Source of the DNA: Apostichopus japonicus
Lineage: Eukaryota; Echinodermata; Holothuroidea; Aspidochirotida; Stichopodidae
Reading direction: 5' to 3'
DNA length: 60,000 bases
Assembly (NCBI RefSeq): GCF_037975245.1
Contig: NC_092583.1
Location: 4,251,264-4,311,263, forward strand
Part shown: in pieces, positions 36,201-42,191 of the stretch
Numbering within the stretch: position 1 is the first letter of the stretch
Layout: each line of letters begins with the position of its first letter
The notes under the pieces: generated by a model
The model's database searches: none
Seen by the model: the letters and a program-made list of their open reading frames with translations, nothing else
What the model was told of the DNA's origin: nothing
Program-made: the position numbers and the translations under genes

Positions 36201-37866
36201 GTTATTGTCTCACTACCTGATACTCAACTTAAACTACTGAAATAAAATGTTGGATACCTCTAGGTTGACAATATCACATGCATCCGCATATCTCATTTGT
36301 TTATGATTTACTAAATATTCTTTTATATTTTCGTGCACCTGTTGCAAATTTTTTATTTATTTTTCTTTCAATGGGTAAAAATCTTAACCAACACAGTTTT
36401 CGTGCACTGTCTTATGATGTGCAGATTTTTGAATGTGGTGAATATAAAGTTCCACCTCTCTATAAATCTTATTATAATTTTTATTGTTCTTTATTTTACA
36501 GATTCTAAGTGTTGTTCTATTCAGGAATGCTCTTGGTGCCTTGAGAACCTACTATAGTGTGTTCTTTGCCTGGGTCGGGGCAATGTCCTTAGAGGTGAGC
36601 ATTTTTGTATAACAAAAACAGCGGGGAAAAAATGTGAATCTTTCCGGGTAAATGAAAGTTTTTAGCACCGTTGTTATTACGGTGGCAAAAATATTTGGAT
36701 AAAATGAGTAAGCAATGATTCCAAACTGGTTGTAATCAGAGCTTATTGGAAGGCGAGCCTAACAAGTAACTGACCCGATACCTTTATTGCCACTAGATTT
36801 GATTTCCACCCCCCCTCTTCCCCCCAGCAACCCCCCATTCCTGTTCATATCTCTCCTATCCTTGTTGAATAATCTTTCTCCATTCATTAACGTATCTCTC
36901 GTCTACCATTTTGTTTATCAATATTGGTTAAATCTGTTTCGAGTTAATAAACCCTATGGGTACTACTGCACGTTAGGCTATTATTTAGTACTTTTCTAAA
37001 TTCAGTCGATTTAGATTAGTCATCTCTGTCACAGTAGGAAGAGATTTTGAGCAATTCCAGGGCTGTTTGGCGTCCAAAACGAGATGTGAAAGTACAGCGT
37101 AAGCATAATAAAACAAAGAATGTTTGAAGGATTCGTTTTTCATCAATGCAGAAACATGCTCTGAATAATGTGTTGATACGTGAAAAGCCATTGGCAGCTT
37201 AGTCTATCTAGGTCGAGTTTAAGATGGTTTGCATATTTCTGCTCATTGTCAGTGTTCAGTTGATTTTTTACTGTGAATTTTACAGCTATCATCAAGAATT
37301 TATCAATTTATCGTTGAGAGAAACCTCTGATAATTTTACAATTCTGTCCAAGTCCATAAAAATAACTTTTGATTCCATTTTTTTCCCCTGTGGTTTACCA
37401 TGACTCCCGGAAAGTCACTCGCCTTTTATTTGGTTTTCCTCCCTTCATCCCTCTGCCTCCTTCTTGGTTCATCTCCCTCACGATCTCCTTCCATCTTTGC
37501 CAGTGCCCCCTTTGCTTTCCCTTCCACGTTTGGTTTAGTTAGTCCTCTGATATCTATAACAATCATATTTATCGTCCTCGACAGCTGTTTGTCGGCCAGT
37601 ATCACGTCTGGCTCGCCGAGGACACTGCCGGTGTCCTCAACCTTGTGCCGGGTTACCCTCTCATCAACGTGACGGTGACTTCATTCATATTCATCTGCGT
37701 CGCCCTAGAGGTCAGAGATATATCTGGAGTGGTCACGGTGGCCGTGATACCCAGAGCGGATAAAGCGGACCCGAGCAAAGCGAACCGGTCGATGCTGAAG
37801 AGACTGTCGGTGTTCATGGTACTCCTGCTCATTCTGTACCTGTATAAACTCAGCAGGTATATGTGA
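515..37866 (+). CDS. CASD1: CASD1, sialate O-acetyltransferase (gene span; 5' end outside window)
   Basis: CASD1 transfers acetyl groups from acetyl-CoA to sialic acid (CMP-Neu5Ac) in the Golgi, giving 9-O-acetylated sialoglycans. Nineteen GT-AG exons join in one frame of 741 codons, close to the matching part of the roughly 800-residue vertebrate protein. In window numbering from the first whole codon, the luminal esterase-like domain carries GDSRIRQ at 15-21 (nucleophile serine), a GAAAW block near 90 and DGLH at 189-192 (Asp/His). A cysteine-containing linker follows at about 209-222, then the multi-pass Cas1p acyltransferase membrane domain (about 231-741) with [43 protein letters not shown] and QYHVWLA. 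Exon order and phases are all consistent. The N-terminal membrane anchor must be encoded before position 515. Oddity: one exon is duplicated in tandem (25239-25358 and 27784-27903). Confidence 0.95.
1055..1195 (+). repeat. Degenerate tandem repeat, about 23 bp x 6
   Basis: Repeats of CTGCTGTTCGGACAACCC with base changes (GACAGACCC, GGCAACCC and others). Confidence 0.6.
1352..1720 (+). mobile_element. piggyBac-like MITE, copy 1
   Basis: Begins TTAAAGGCATTGAAGACTTG and ends GCGCGAGTCTTCACACCC before a decayed TTAG. Terminal inverted repeats plus the TTAA target suggest a non-autonomous piggyBac-type element. It shares its full interior with copies at 3000, 30082, 42192 and 56783. Confidence 0.7.
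2390..2686 (+). repeat. 34-bp minisatellite, about 9 copies
   Basis: Unit starts with GATTTATTGTGTGCACAATA fall at 2428, 2462, 2496, 2530, 2564 and 2598, an exact 34-bp period, with degenerate units at each end. Confidence 0.85.
3000..3372 (-). mobile_element. piggyBac-like MITE, copy 2
   Basis: Reverse orientation: TTAA then ATGGTGTGAGACTCGCGC at the left and GAGTCTTCAATGCC then TTAA at the right. TTAA is present on both sides. Confidence 0.7.
4516..4852 (+). repeat. Diverged direct duplication, about 170 bp x 2
   Basis: AATTAC(A/G)TATACACATT, AGTGCATTTAA, GTACTGGTGTTCAG and AGCTTTTC recur in the same order from about 4516 and about 4688. Confidence 0.55.
6274..6410 (-). mobile_element. 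Dispersed element with hammerhead-like core, copy 1
   Basis: Shares about 135 bp with 56390-56525. On the minus strand it reads CTGAAGA, a short AUCC/GGAU stem-loop, CGAAAC and GTC, flanked by GCCT and AGGC that can pair. This resembles the minimal hammerhead ribozyme of Penelope-like retroelements. Confidence 0.45.
6640..7030 (+). repeat. Direct duplication, about 190 bp x 2
   Basis: TAATGCTAGTGGATTTCAA and TTTTCTGTTAATTCAA with the ATGCACTGGTA block recur about 185-193 bp apart. Confidence 0.6.
7843..8030 (+). repeat. Dispersed CCCGAATTT repeat fragment
   Basis: TGCCCGAATTTTTCAGGACT and TTGCCCGAATTT, then a G-rich/C-rich palindrome and CCTCGTACGCCTGTGG, echo the repeats at 1-240 and 31600-32080. 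Confidence 0.4.
8246..8290 (+). CDS. CASD1: CASD1 exon, 15 codons
   Basis: A tiny phase 0-0 exon. The acceptor is CTACACGCAG and the donor ATT/GTAAGT. It encodes [15 protein letters not shown], matching the charged loop after the GDS block. It is too short for ORF calling and is supported by frame continuity on both sides. Confidence 0.8.
8878..8937 (+). CDS. CASD1: CASD1 exon, 20 codons (FLWNPEV)
   Basis: The acceptor is CTTTCCAG and the donor CTG/GTGAGT, phase 0-0. It encodes [11 protein letters not shown] and so on, the counterpart of the conserved F-L-W-H-P-E-V stretch in vertebrate CASD1. Confidence 0.9.
10940..11150. repeat. (TA)n microsatellite with internal duplication
   Basis: About 210 bp of TATATA broken by CTGTATATA and TTTATATTTATATATC blocks; a roughly 70-bp block occurs twice (10977 and 11045). 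It creates spurious Tyr-Ile open frames on both strands. Confidence 0.9.
11155..11260 (-). repeat. tRNA-related SINE fragment
   Basis: The minus strand carries CGCCGGGTTCTAATCCCGG, a perfect T-arm with a box B, followed by GTGGAGGCTGG. No box A half is evident and (TA)n tracts flank it. I read it as a SINE remnant, not a tRNA gene. Confidence 0.45.
12020..12200. repeat. (ATT)n-rich microsatellite
   Basis: Interrupted runs of ATT, TTA and TTATAA. Confidence 0.85.
12681..12757 (+). mobile_element. piggyBac-like MITE, copy 3 (5'-truncated)
   Basis: Only the right end remains, from GTGTCTAACACTTCTGTTAC to TTAA; the extreme terminal repeat is deleted (TTTCTTAACTCCCTTTAA). Confidence 0.65.
12795..12912 (+). 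repeat. 36-bp tandem repeat, about 3-4 copies
   Basis: ACTGGCATTATACGGTGTGC and close variants recur four times at about 36-bp spacing. Confidence 0.75.
13148..13247 (+). CDS. CASD1: CASD1 exon (GAAAW block)
   Basis: The acceptor is TTTAACAG and the donor AAAG/GTACTT; it starts in phase 0 and ends one base into a codon. It encodes 33 residues including [13 protein letters not shown], the conserved block around the oxyanion-hole glycine of the esterase-like fold. Confidence 0.92.
13819..13890 (+). CDS. CASD1: CASD1 exon
   Basis: The acceptor is GGTTCGGCAG and the donor CAAG/GTAAAC. The split glycine codon is completed from the previous exon, then [10 protein letters not shown] and IIWMMQ follow, matching the strand before the P-V motif of the catalytic domain. 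Confidence 0.9.
13922..14387 (+). mobile_element. MITE with 4-bp target duplication, copy 1
   Basis: The ends GGTAGCATACGCC and GGAGTATGCCACC are inverted repeats. TTAT flanks both sides exactly. 466 bp, with the same interior as 32528-32981. No coding potential seen. Superfamily uncertain. Confidence 0.7.
15134..15200 (+). repeat. (TTTA)n microsatellite
   Basis: About a dozen tandem TTTA units, then T-rich sequence, about 100 bp upstream of a CASD1 acceptor. Confidence 0.9.
15302..15392 (+). CDS. CASD1: CASD1 exon ([10 protein letters not shown])
   Basis: The acceptor is TAATTTACAG and the donor CT/GTGAGT. It encodes [20 protein letters not shown] and YNQAAASA, collinear with the vertebrate ITNEKIDAYNEAA segment. 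It lies just after a (TTTA)n tract. Confidence 0.93.
15571..15944 (+). mobile_element. tRNA-derived SINE, older subfamily
   Basis: Head with AGTGGTTAAGGCAGTGGACT and box B-like GGTTCAAGCCC, a body with TGTGTCCTTGGGCA and ACCCAGGTGTATAAATGGGG, and a TTGA-repeat tail. It shares the body with the SINE at 33300 and carries an extra segment. Confidence 0.7.
15945..17498 (+). other. Rest of CASD1 intron
   Basis: Holds a dispersed repeat at 16915-17175 and T-rich and (TTCG)/(TCTG) runs near 17360-17415. Nothing else recognised. Confidence 0.5.
16915..17175 (+). repeat. Duplicated dispersed repeat, AAGGTCATTTGGGGTCA
   Basis: Two copies about 120 bp apart share ACGATATCTCAAGAAGG, TTAGTGTGTAG, CATTGAGT, TCATTTGGGGTCA and TCAAATTGTGAAA. 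Confidence 0.6.
17499..17613 (+). CDS. CASD1: CASD1 exon with DGLH catalytic box
   Basis: The acceptor is TTTTGTAG and the donor GAA/GTGAGT. It encodes [12 protein letters not shown], an acidic DEEEIDD stretch and DGLH. Asp and His of DGLH complete the Ser-His-Asp triad in this SGNH-like esterase family. Confidence 0.93.
17672..17910 (+). mobile_element. tRNA-derived SINE-like element
   Basis: Box A-like TTAGCTCAGTGTT and box B-like GAGTTCAAGTC, 40 nt apart, then a body with GACTTCGGTCAGCTTGCGGC and GCTTCGCGAGTTCCTGC. No clear tail or target duplication. Confidence 0.5.
18477..18806 (+). repeat. 171-bp tandem duplication
   Basis: 18477-18635 and 18648-18806 are nearly identical (for example GCACCTGTCTGGTAGACACT and TTTAATTGACCTCTAGTGAC in both). 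It ends 75 bp before the CASD1 exon at 18882. Confidence 0.9.
18882..19009 (+). CDS. CASD1: CASD1 exon (cysteine linker and first TM start)
   Basis: The acceptor is CCAATACAG and the donor TTG/GTGAGT. It encodes YCNGPTQ, a TTCCMD cysteine pair, an NIT sequon and a hydrophobic CFLFFLAW run. This corresponds to the VYCN, SCC and hydrophobic segment of vertebrate CASD1. A 171-bp duplication sits directly upstream. Confidence 0.88.
19010..20078 (+). other. CASD1 intron (1.1 kb)
   Basis: Contains a 202-bp direct duplication at about 19410-19800 and a CAATCAA run near 19825. Nothing else recognised. Confidence 0.5.
19410..19800 (+). repeat. 202-bp direct duplication
   Basis: GGATTATGTGGCCATAGCTA at 19431 recurs at 19633, followed by the same G-rich run, GGTGGAGAATGT and CATCTGTATTTATGAAAGTT. 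Confidence 0.85.
20079..20321 (+). CDS. CASD1: CASD1 exon (TM end, acidic loop, MGYFYLCDR)
   Basis: The acceptor is CTTGCACAG and the donor ACAG/GTTAGT. It encodes YYYIAIKTQ, a polar acidic loop of about 40 residues, and then [20 protein letters not shown], a well-conserved membrane segment. Confidence 0.92.
20322..21411 (+). other. CASD1 intron, no recognised content
   Basis: About 1.1 kb of AT-rich sequence with a poly-T run near 20370. The open frames are not supported by homology or splice signals. Confidence 0.5.
21412..21520 (+). CDS. CASD1: CASD1 exon (TM)
   Basis: The acceptor is TTTTCTAG and the donor CGA/GTAAGT. It completes the Arg codon of CDR and encodes a 36-residue segment with the hydrophobic run [12 protein letters not shown]. 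Confidence 0.88.
21521..22452 (+). other. CASD1 intron, possible repeat tail
   Basis: A C-rich run lies near 21790. At 21945-22125 the minus strand ends ACCCTCATTAAAGATGACAG and then an A-rich run, which resembles the 3' tail of a LINE; I cannot name the family. Confidence 0.35.
22453..22542 (+). CDS. CASD1: CASD1 exon (EWKGWMQL)
   Basis: The acceptor is TTTCCTCCAG, phase 0-0. It encodes [20 protein letters not shown], nearly identical to the vertebrate motif. The donor AAG/GTTTGG is weak for a GT donor; it stands immediately before the duplicated alternative exons. Confidence 0.94.
22543..25238 (+). other. CASD1 intron (2.7 kb) upstream of the duplicated exons
   Basis: Contains G- and T-runs near 22860, a SINE at 23535-23838 and otherwise AT-rich sequence with no further exon copy that I could see. 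Confidence 0.45.
23535..23838 (+). mobile_element. tRNA(Ser/Leu)-derived SINE
   Basis: GGCCGAGTGGATAAAGGC (box A) and GGTTCAATTCC (box B) are separated by a long variable arm as in class II tRNAs. An unrelated body and an (ATT)n tail follow. The tail and missing acceptor stem argue against a functional tRNA. Confidence 0.75.
25239..25358 (+). CDS. CASD1: CASD1 exon, alternative copy a
   Basis: The acceptor is TTTTCTTAG and the donor GAG/GTGAGT; 120 nt, phase 0-0. It encodes [21 protein letters not shown] and FGLLRVCE, the direct counterpart of the single vertebrate exon region (PVYM..VLVAAYLF..GYGHF). It resembles the vertebrate sequence more than copy b does, so it is probably the ancestral form. 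Confidence 0.92.
25359..27783 (+). other. CASD1 intron between the duplicated exons
   Basis: 2.4 kb separating alternative exons a and b. It holds the candidate solo LTR (25554-26256). The rest, including an open frame at 26672-26920, is not recognised. Confidence 0.5.
25554..26256 (+). mobile_element. Candidate solo LTR (Gypsy-like)
   Basis: Begins TGTGACGAGCCCGGCTCC and can end TTTCATAACA with a 4-bp ATAT on both sides. It is more G/C-rich than the intron and contains no gag-pol. TG...CA ends and a short target duplication fit an LTR, but the right edge is a guess. Confidence 0.35.
27784..27903 (+). CDS. CASD1: CASD1 exon, alternative copy b (tandem exon duplicate)
   Basis: The acceptor ATGAACAG lacks a clear pyrimidine tract; the donor is ACA/GTGAGT. 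It is 120 nt, phase 0-0, fully open, and encodes [26 protein letters not shown] and MLRFCT. It matches copy a at 17 of 40 positions with no gaps. Including both would insert an extra membrane segment, so mutually exclusive splicing is the likely use (inference). Confidence 0.85.
27904..28789 (+). other. CASD1 intron, left part
   Basis: AT-rich with a T-run near 28190; nothing recognised before the A/T tract at 28790. Confidence 0.45.
28790..29195. repeat. Pure A/T palindromic tract with about 130-bp duplication
   Basis: About 400 bp of TATAAT/ATTATA words. The block starting TTAATATATTATATATTAAT occurs at 28901 and 29027, and the outer flanks (TTATAATTATTATAATTTAT) are self-complementary. 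It ends about 90 bp before a CASD1 acceptor. Confidence 0.85.
29287..29443 (+). CDS. CASD1: CASD1 exon ([14 protein letters not shown])
   Basis: The acceptor is TCGTTTTAG and the donor GAAG/GTAGAA. It encodes [29 protein letters not shown] and a short basic tail, matching two transmembrane helices and the MDR loop of vertebrate CASD1. It directly follows a 400-bp pure A/T tract. Confidence 0.94.
29444..30594 (+). other. CASD1 intron with MITE copy 4
   Basis: Includes a duplicated CCTCTT/ATGAAGGGGTTACC segment near 29610-29670 and the MITE at 30082-30455. Nothing else recognised. Confidence 0.5.
30082..30455 (+). mobile_element. piggyBac-like MITE, copy 4
   Basis: Full length. The left end TTATAGGCATTGAAGACTCG has one TTAA change; the right end CGCGAGTCTTCACACCCT precedes TTAA. 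Confidence 0.75.
30595..30674 (+). CDS. CASD1: CASD1 exon (TM)
   Basis: The acceptor is TCTCGACAG and the donor AGG/GTAAGT. It completes a Glu codon, then encodes [20 protein letters not shown] and so on, a single hydrophobic helix. Confidence 0.85.
30860..30985 (+). repeat. 58-bp duplication
   Basis: TTTCAGTTCGCTTAGGCATC and TTTCAGTTTGCTTAGACGCA head two copies ending CTAGTTTAACTCTCC and CTAGTTTAATTCTCC. Confidence 0.6.
31040..31260 (+). repeat. 115-bp tandem duplication
   Basis: GGTTGCTAGAGCAATGTTCT and AGTTGCTAGAGCTATGTTCT start two copies sharing GGGTACATGAATTTATTC and an ATAATAATAA run. Confidence 0.85.
31590..32080 (+). repeat. Dispersed repeat with three tandem monomers of about 72 bp
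   Basis: AATTCGGGCAATATGCTGAG, AATTTTTCGGGCACCTA and CTGAAAGAAGAATAATTTG recur three times to 31845. The flank up to 31945 matches the inverted window start. The monomer length is near a multiple of three, so it opens a long spurious frame. Confidence 0.8.
32528..32981 (+). mobile_element. MITE with 4-bp target duplication, copy 2
   Basis: The same ends as the copy at 13922, GGTAGCATACGCC and AAGTATGCCACC. CTAC flanks both sides exactly. Confidence 0.75.
33300..33612 (+). mobile_element. tRNA-derived SINE, middle subfamily
   Basis: Head GTTGTGGTTAAAGCAGTGGA, decayed box B, the shared body CTTGGGCAAGGCACTTAATG, and an (ATT)n tail. Confidence 0.7.
33759..33863 (+). CDS. CASD1: CASD1 exon ([12 protein letters not shown])
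   Basis: The acceptor is TTCTCTTGCAG and the donor TAT/GTAAGC, phase 0-0. It encodes the near-invariant [14 protein letters not shown] motif of the Cas1p acyltransferase domain. Confidence 0.95.
33864..34958 (+). other. CASD1 intron with young SINE
   Basis: Holds the SINE at 33939-34250, a G-run at 34341-34352 and AT-rich sequence with nothing else recognised. Confidence 0.5.
33939..34250 (+). mobile_element. tRNA-derived SINE, young subfamily, copy 1
   Basis: Box A TGGCCAATTGGCTAAGGCG and a perfect box B GGTTCGATTCC. The body has CTCTCCACCCAGTGGTTAAA and ends AAAGCGCTATATAA with an A/T tail. Near-identical to 48680-48950. Confidence 0.85.
34959..35099 (+). CDS. CASD1: CASD1 exon (TM)
   Basis: The acceptor is TATTTAACAG and the donor GCT/GTAAGT, 47 codons, phase 0-0. 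It encodes [19 protein letters not shown], a polar loop, and the next helix [14 protein letters not shown]. Confidence 0.92.
35100..35620 (+). other. CASD1 intron, nothing recognised
   Basis: AT-rich, with a short TTTA run near 35120. Confidence 0.5.
35621..35698 (+). CDS. CASD1: CASD1 exon (cysteine loop)
   Basis: The acceptor is TCCGTTCCAG and the donor CCA/GTAAGT, 26 codons. It encodes [20 protein letters not shown], aligning with the C-K-N-K-A-E-C-N-E-L-H luminal loop of vertebrate CASD1. Confidence 0.9.
35699..36501 (+). other. CASD1 intron, nothing recognised
   Basis: Contains loosely repeated GCCAGTAGA/CCAGTGGA words near 35750-35815. No exon or element recognised. Confidence 0.45.
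36502..36594 (+). CDS. CASD1: CASD1 exon ([10 protein letters not shown])
   Basis: The acceptor is TTATTTTACAG and the donor GAG/GTGAGC, phase 0-0. It encodes [20 protein letters not shown] and so on; the F-A-W-x-G-x-x-S-L-E motif is conserved in the family. Confidence 0.94.
36595..37584 (+). other. CASD1 last intron, nothing recognised
   Basis: C-rich patch near 36810-36835, pyrimidine-rich 37430-37530. No element recognised. Confidence 0.45.
37585..37866 (+). CDS. CASD1: CASD1 last coding exon
   Basis: The acceptor is CTCGACAG, then 93 codons and TGA. It opens with [18 protein letters not shown], continues through a helix with [11 protein letters not shown], and ends with a basic loop and the helix [17 protein letters not shown]. 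Codon use here is richer in G/C than in the surrounding introns. It matches the C-terminus of vertebrate CASD1. Confidence 0.95.
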   Translation: MFVGQYHVWLAEDTAGVLNLVPGYPLINVTVTSFIFICVALEVRDISGVVTVAVIPRADKADPSKANRSMLKRLSVFMVLLLILYLYKLSRYM

Positions 37867-39760
37867 GCAAAAATCACAGAATTCAAACATCTCAGTAGTA
37901 TGTGATGCTTATCTAACAACCACTAACCACCTATATCTCTAAAAACTCAATTTGAACACGGACCTGATGTGACATTTCATTATTTGGAGGATGATGATGA
38001 AGAAGACGAAGATGATTTTGAAACGGAGCTCCGTCTATCATATCTTACGGTCATCTCATTTAGCGTCTTCCCAGATAAGCTGGCCCTGTTATATATAGGG
38101 AAATGTTTTAACATTCCATCATTCTTTACCACATTTTTCTATTTGGAGGGGTTGAGGGGGGTGTACTTCTTGCTTGGCCAGCTACTGCAACATCTCGCCA
38201 AGATTGGCGTGGATTCTCCACTTGCTCTTTTTCATATTTTCTATCATCCACATATAATTTGTTTGTTCTTATTTTATATGATTTTTTTTTTCTGTCAAGT
38301 CAAAGAAATCCTGTTCAGTGATGTATCTTTAGTATGTGACTGTTTGTATTTATTGAAAGAATGAAGAAAAAGACTTTCTTTTGAATCTGACATCTAATGT
38401 CTGCTTTGGAAAAATGAAGAAACACGTTTCTGATTCATTGATACCACATCGATAGTATTTTGCCGAAAAAAACAAGTATTACATTTGAGCCAAAAAAATT
38501 GGTCTTGTAAAGATGTAATTCATAGCCTGAAATGTAAGTGTCAATTTTCAATTAATGCACTGTCAATCTTTATGAAGGTCTACAATAGGTTAGAGTCCGT
38601 CTCTCCTAACATACATCCAGCTCAATATTTAAGTTTTGTCAGTATTTGTGAAGCGGATTGGCGGTAGATTTCTCGGAAACTCTAAAAGGCTTAACAAATG
38701 AAGTTTTTGTCATATATTGAAATAAATGTTTTGTTTTGTTTTTTTCTGTGGAAAGCCTTATTGTAGAGCACGAATTTGAAAATATATTTACTTTGATTAA
38801 TTGTAATCTAATATTGAGAAAACCTTGGTAGGTTTGATAAAATTGGAGACAATATAAAAAAAGTGCTGCTGTAAGGAATATTAGTTGTTAAAAGACATTG
38901 TTTTAATCATATCAAAGTAAAAAGTGATTGAAACTATTCCAAAAGAAGTCTTTGAAGCACTGTGGAGAGGTAACTGTTGTTATTCCTTTATGTTGCTTAA
39001 TTATAATACCATTGTCTTTGTGCGATGCTCTTTCAAAAGTTATTCGTCTTTTTTTGTACACAAATGTGTGCATTTAAGCAATACATAATTGCCTTTTAAA
39101 ATGTTGTTTTTGGTACAACCCTTATTTTATGGCGAAATGCTAAGATACTTAGACTACTTTTTCATTTTCTTATCCAAACTTGCTTTTTAAAATTTTAGCT
39201 GTTACTTTTATATAAAGCTATATATTTATGCTTAAAGATTCATATAAACATCAAAGAGTTCAGAAATGTTAAGCACTAATGTAAAAGTTACTTCAGGTGA
39301 GTTAGTTATGATACATAACACTAGGTTCAGAGTTTCCATATGATTTACATAATAGGCTACCTGCTTTCCTATGGAGTGAACTGTCTTAACACGATCTCAT
39401 AGTTCATCATATAAATAAGTTTATTGACTCACTCTTTCACTTTCAGTAATTTTTTAAAAGTACATATAGTCTGCAGCATCTTTCTGACACTTAAAAGACA
39501 TTTCTGTATATCTATACCTATGGCATAGAGCGTTGTCAAAGTTTTCTTTCAAAGTTTTCTTTAACAATAAAATGTATGTTTCTTTGTTACAGTAGTACAC
39601 AAAGTGTATATCATATTAGCATTCCCTTAATCATTGTTAGACATTGATGTTTCATGGAGAGAGTGCATCCTTTACCCACTCCTGTCCTCTATAATATAAA
39701 ATTTTACGAAGTCTTTAATATTTGACAATAAAAGAAACCAAATTCTGTTGTTTTGGATAT
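37867..39760 (+). other. CASD1: Probable CASD1 3' UTR
   Basis: About 1.9 kb of AT-rich sequence after the stop, without conserved ORFs. AATAAA occurs at 38721, 39566 and 39727; the last is followed by a T/G-rich stretch, so the longest transcript plausibly ends near 39760. An open frame at 37969-38364 (acidic then hydrophobic) is judged non-coding. Confidence 0.5.
39727..39732 (+). terminator. Candidate CASD1 polyadenylation signal
   Basis: AATAAA with a GT-rich downstream region (TTGTTTTGG, TTTGTTTTTAG). Alternative AATAAA hexamers lie at 38721 and 39566. Confidence 0.4.
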
Positions 39761-39885
39761 TTTGTTTTTAGTTTGTCAAATGATTATGGTAATTAGTATA
39801 TATAATTTTCTAGTTATAACATATCACTGTAACTGACAAGTGAAGGTGTCAACAACAGCTTTTTTTGTTTATTATTATTGAAAAA

Positions 39886-41365
39886 TATGTAGCTACAGTG
39901 TTATTATTGAAAGTCAATATTTTAGTGTAATAGGAAATAGATAACATGTAGCTACAGTGCTATTATTGAAAGCCAATAAATTAATGTAACAGGAAATAGA
40001 TAATATGTAGCTACGGTGTTATTATTGAAAGTCAATTTAATACTGTAACAGGAAATATATATTAATATGTAGCTACTGTGCTATTATTGAAAGTCAAGAC
40101 ATTGCTGTAATAGGAAATAGATAATATGTAGCTACAGTGTTATTATTGAAAGTCAATATATTACTGTAATAGGAAATAGATAATATGTAGCTACAGTGTT
40201 ATTATTGAAAGTCAATGTATTAATGTAACAGGAAATAGATCATTTGTAGCTACAGTGTTACAATTGAAAGTCACTATATTACTGTAACAGGAAATAGATA
40301 ATATGTAGCGACAGTGTTACTATTGAAAGTCAAGACATTTCTGTAATAGGAAATAGATAATATGTAGCTACAGTGTTATTATTGAAAGTCAAGACTTTGC
40401 TGTAATAGGAAATAGATAATATGTAGCTACAGTGTTATTATTGAAAGTCAAGACATTGCTGTAATAGGAAATAGATAATATGTAGCTACAGTGTTATTAT
40501 TGAAAGTCAAGACATTGCTGTAATAGGAAATAGATAATGTGTAGCTACAGTGTTATTATTGAAAGTCAAGACATTGCTGTAATAGGAAATAGATAATATG
40601 TAGCTACAGTGTTATTATTGAAAGTCAAGACATTGCTGTAATAGGAAATAGATAATGTGTAGCTACAGTGTTATTATTGAAAGTCAATATATTACTGTAA
40701 TAGGAAATAGATAGTATGTAGCTACAGTGTTATTATTGAAAGTCAATGTATTAATGTAACAGGAAATAGATCATTTGTAGCTACAATGTTACAATTGAAA
40801 GTCACTATATTACTGTAACAGGAAATAGATAATATGTAGCGACAGTGTTACTATTGAAAGTCAAGACATTTCTGTAATAGGAAATAGATGATATGTAGCT
40901 ACAGTGTTATAATTGAAAGTCAATATATTACTGTAACAGGAAATAGATGATATGTAGCTACAGTGTTATAATTGAAAGTCAATATATTACTGTAATAGAA
41001 ATAGATGATATGTAGCTACAGTGTTATAATTGAAAGTCAATATATTACTGTAATAGGAAATAGATGATATGTAGCTACAGTGTTATAATTGAAAGTCAAT
41101 ATATTACTGTAATAGGAAATAGATAATATGTAGCTACAGTGTTATTATTGAAAGTCAAGACATTGCTGTAATAGGAAATAGATAGTATGTAGCTATAGTT
41201 TTATTAGTGAAAGTCAAGACATTGCTGTAATAGGAAATAGATGATATGTAGCTACAGAGTTATTATTGAAAGTCAATATATTACTGTAATAGGAAATAGA
41301 TAGTATGTAGCTACAGTGTTATTATTGAAAGTCAAGACATTGCTGTAATACCAAATAGATCTTTG
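39886..41365 (+). repeat. 59-bp minisatellite, about 25 units
   Basis: The unit contains GTAGCTACAGTGTTATTATT, GAAAGTCAAGACATTGCTG and TAATAGGAAATAGATAAT. The period is 59 bp. The variants GATCATTTG, GTTACAATTG and GTAGCGACAG recur together 531 bp (9 units) apart, at 40229 and 40760, showing a block duplication. Confidence 0.95.
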
Positions 41366-42191
41366 ACTAAGCTTTCCTTACCTTACATTTCTATCAAGTT
41401 ATCTATTACTTATCTTCAATCGCATTGTGGCCTGCCTGAGAGTTCGACGAGAATAAGAAAAAAATCAGAAATATACCATCAGTTATTTTACAGGTTTGCT
41501 TTTCAGTTAATCTTTATTTCAGATCTAATATTTTAGAATAAATGACATCAGTTTACCTGTACCCTCACAACAACTGCACCATCCTCCTCCTCCCTACTGT
41601 GAGTTTTGTGGTGATATCTTAATAATACTAGCTTCTCACCTGGTACCACCTGCTGAAGGTGGTCTTGTCCTTCACTTTCCTTACTCCATCGGTAAGAAGA
41701 AAAATTACATCATAGCATGGTTTATCATATGTACTAGTCACATACTATTGATGTGATATTGTCAAAAGCTGGAATGAATAACCAGAAATCCAAGCTGCTT
41801 TGTAGTAATTCCTTGCCACATTTTATATGAGAAAATTAAATGTAAACTGTGCAGGCGAGGTTTCTTTGCAATTTAAAATCGTACATCATCATCATCATCA
41901 TCCACAAGTCTGACGTTCATTTAAGATTTTCCTTCGAAGCTCTTCTTGCTATTACCAAAATATTCATACTTTTGACCTATGGTGACCTCAAGTGACCTTT
42001 TTGACCTCTGGAAAAATTGAAAAGGATTCTTGCACTGGTTAAGGTAGATGGACGTACTGAGTTTGAAGTTCACGCAGGCTTTGGTGACATCAATACAGAA
42101 CTCAGACAGTGGTGTGTTAACCAAATTAATATTATGCATACAGAAGATACACTAATCAACATGACATGTTGTTAGTTTTTGAGTTGTTAAG
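41366..42191. other. Intergenic sequence between CASD1 and LIG4
   Basis: About 0.8 kb with a (CAT)n run near 41887 and a GACCT-rich patch at 41978-42010. No gene recognised. Confidence 0.5.

Noticed and set aside
37969-38364. 131-codon frame after the CASD1 stop with an acidic then hydrophobic sequence
   Set aside because: Starts about 100 nt past a clear conserved C-terminus, has AT-biased composition and matches no family I know; treated as 3' UTR.
38485-38667. 60-codon frame in the CASD1 3' UTR
   Set aside because: Short, AT-rich and without support.
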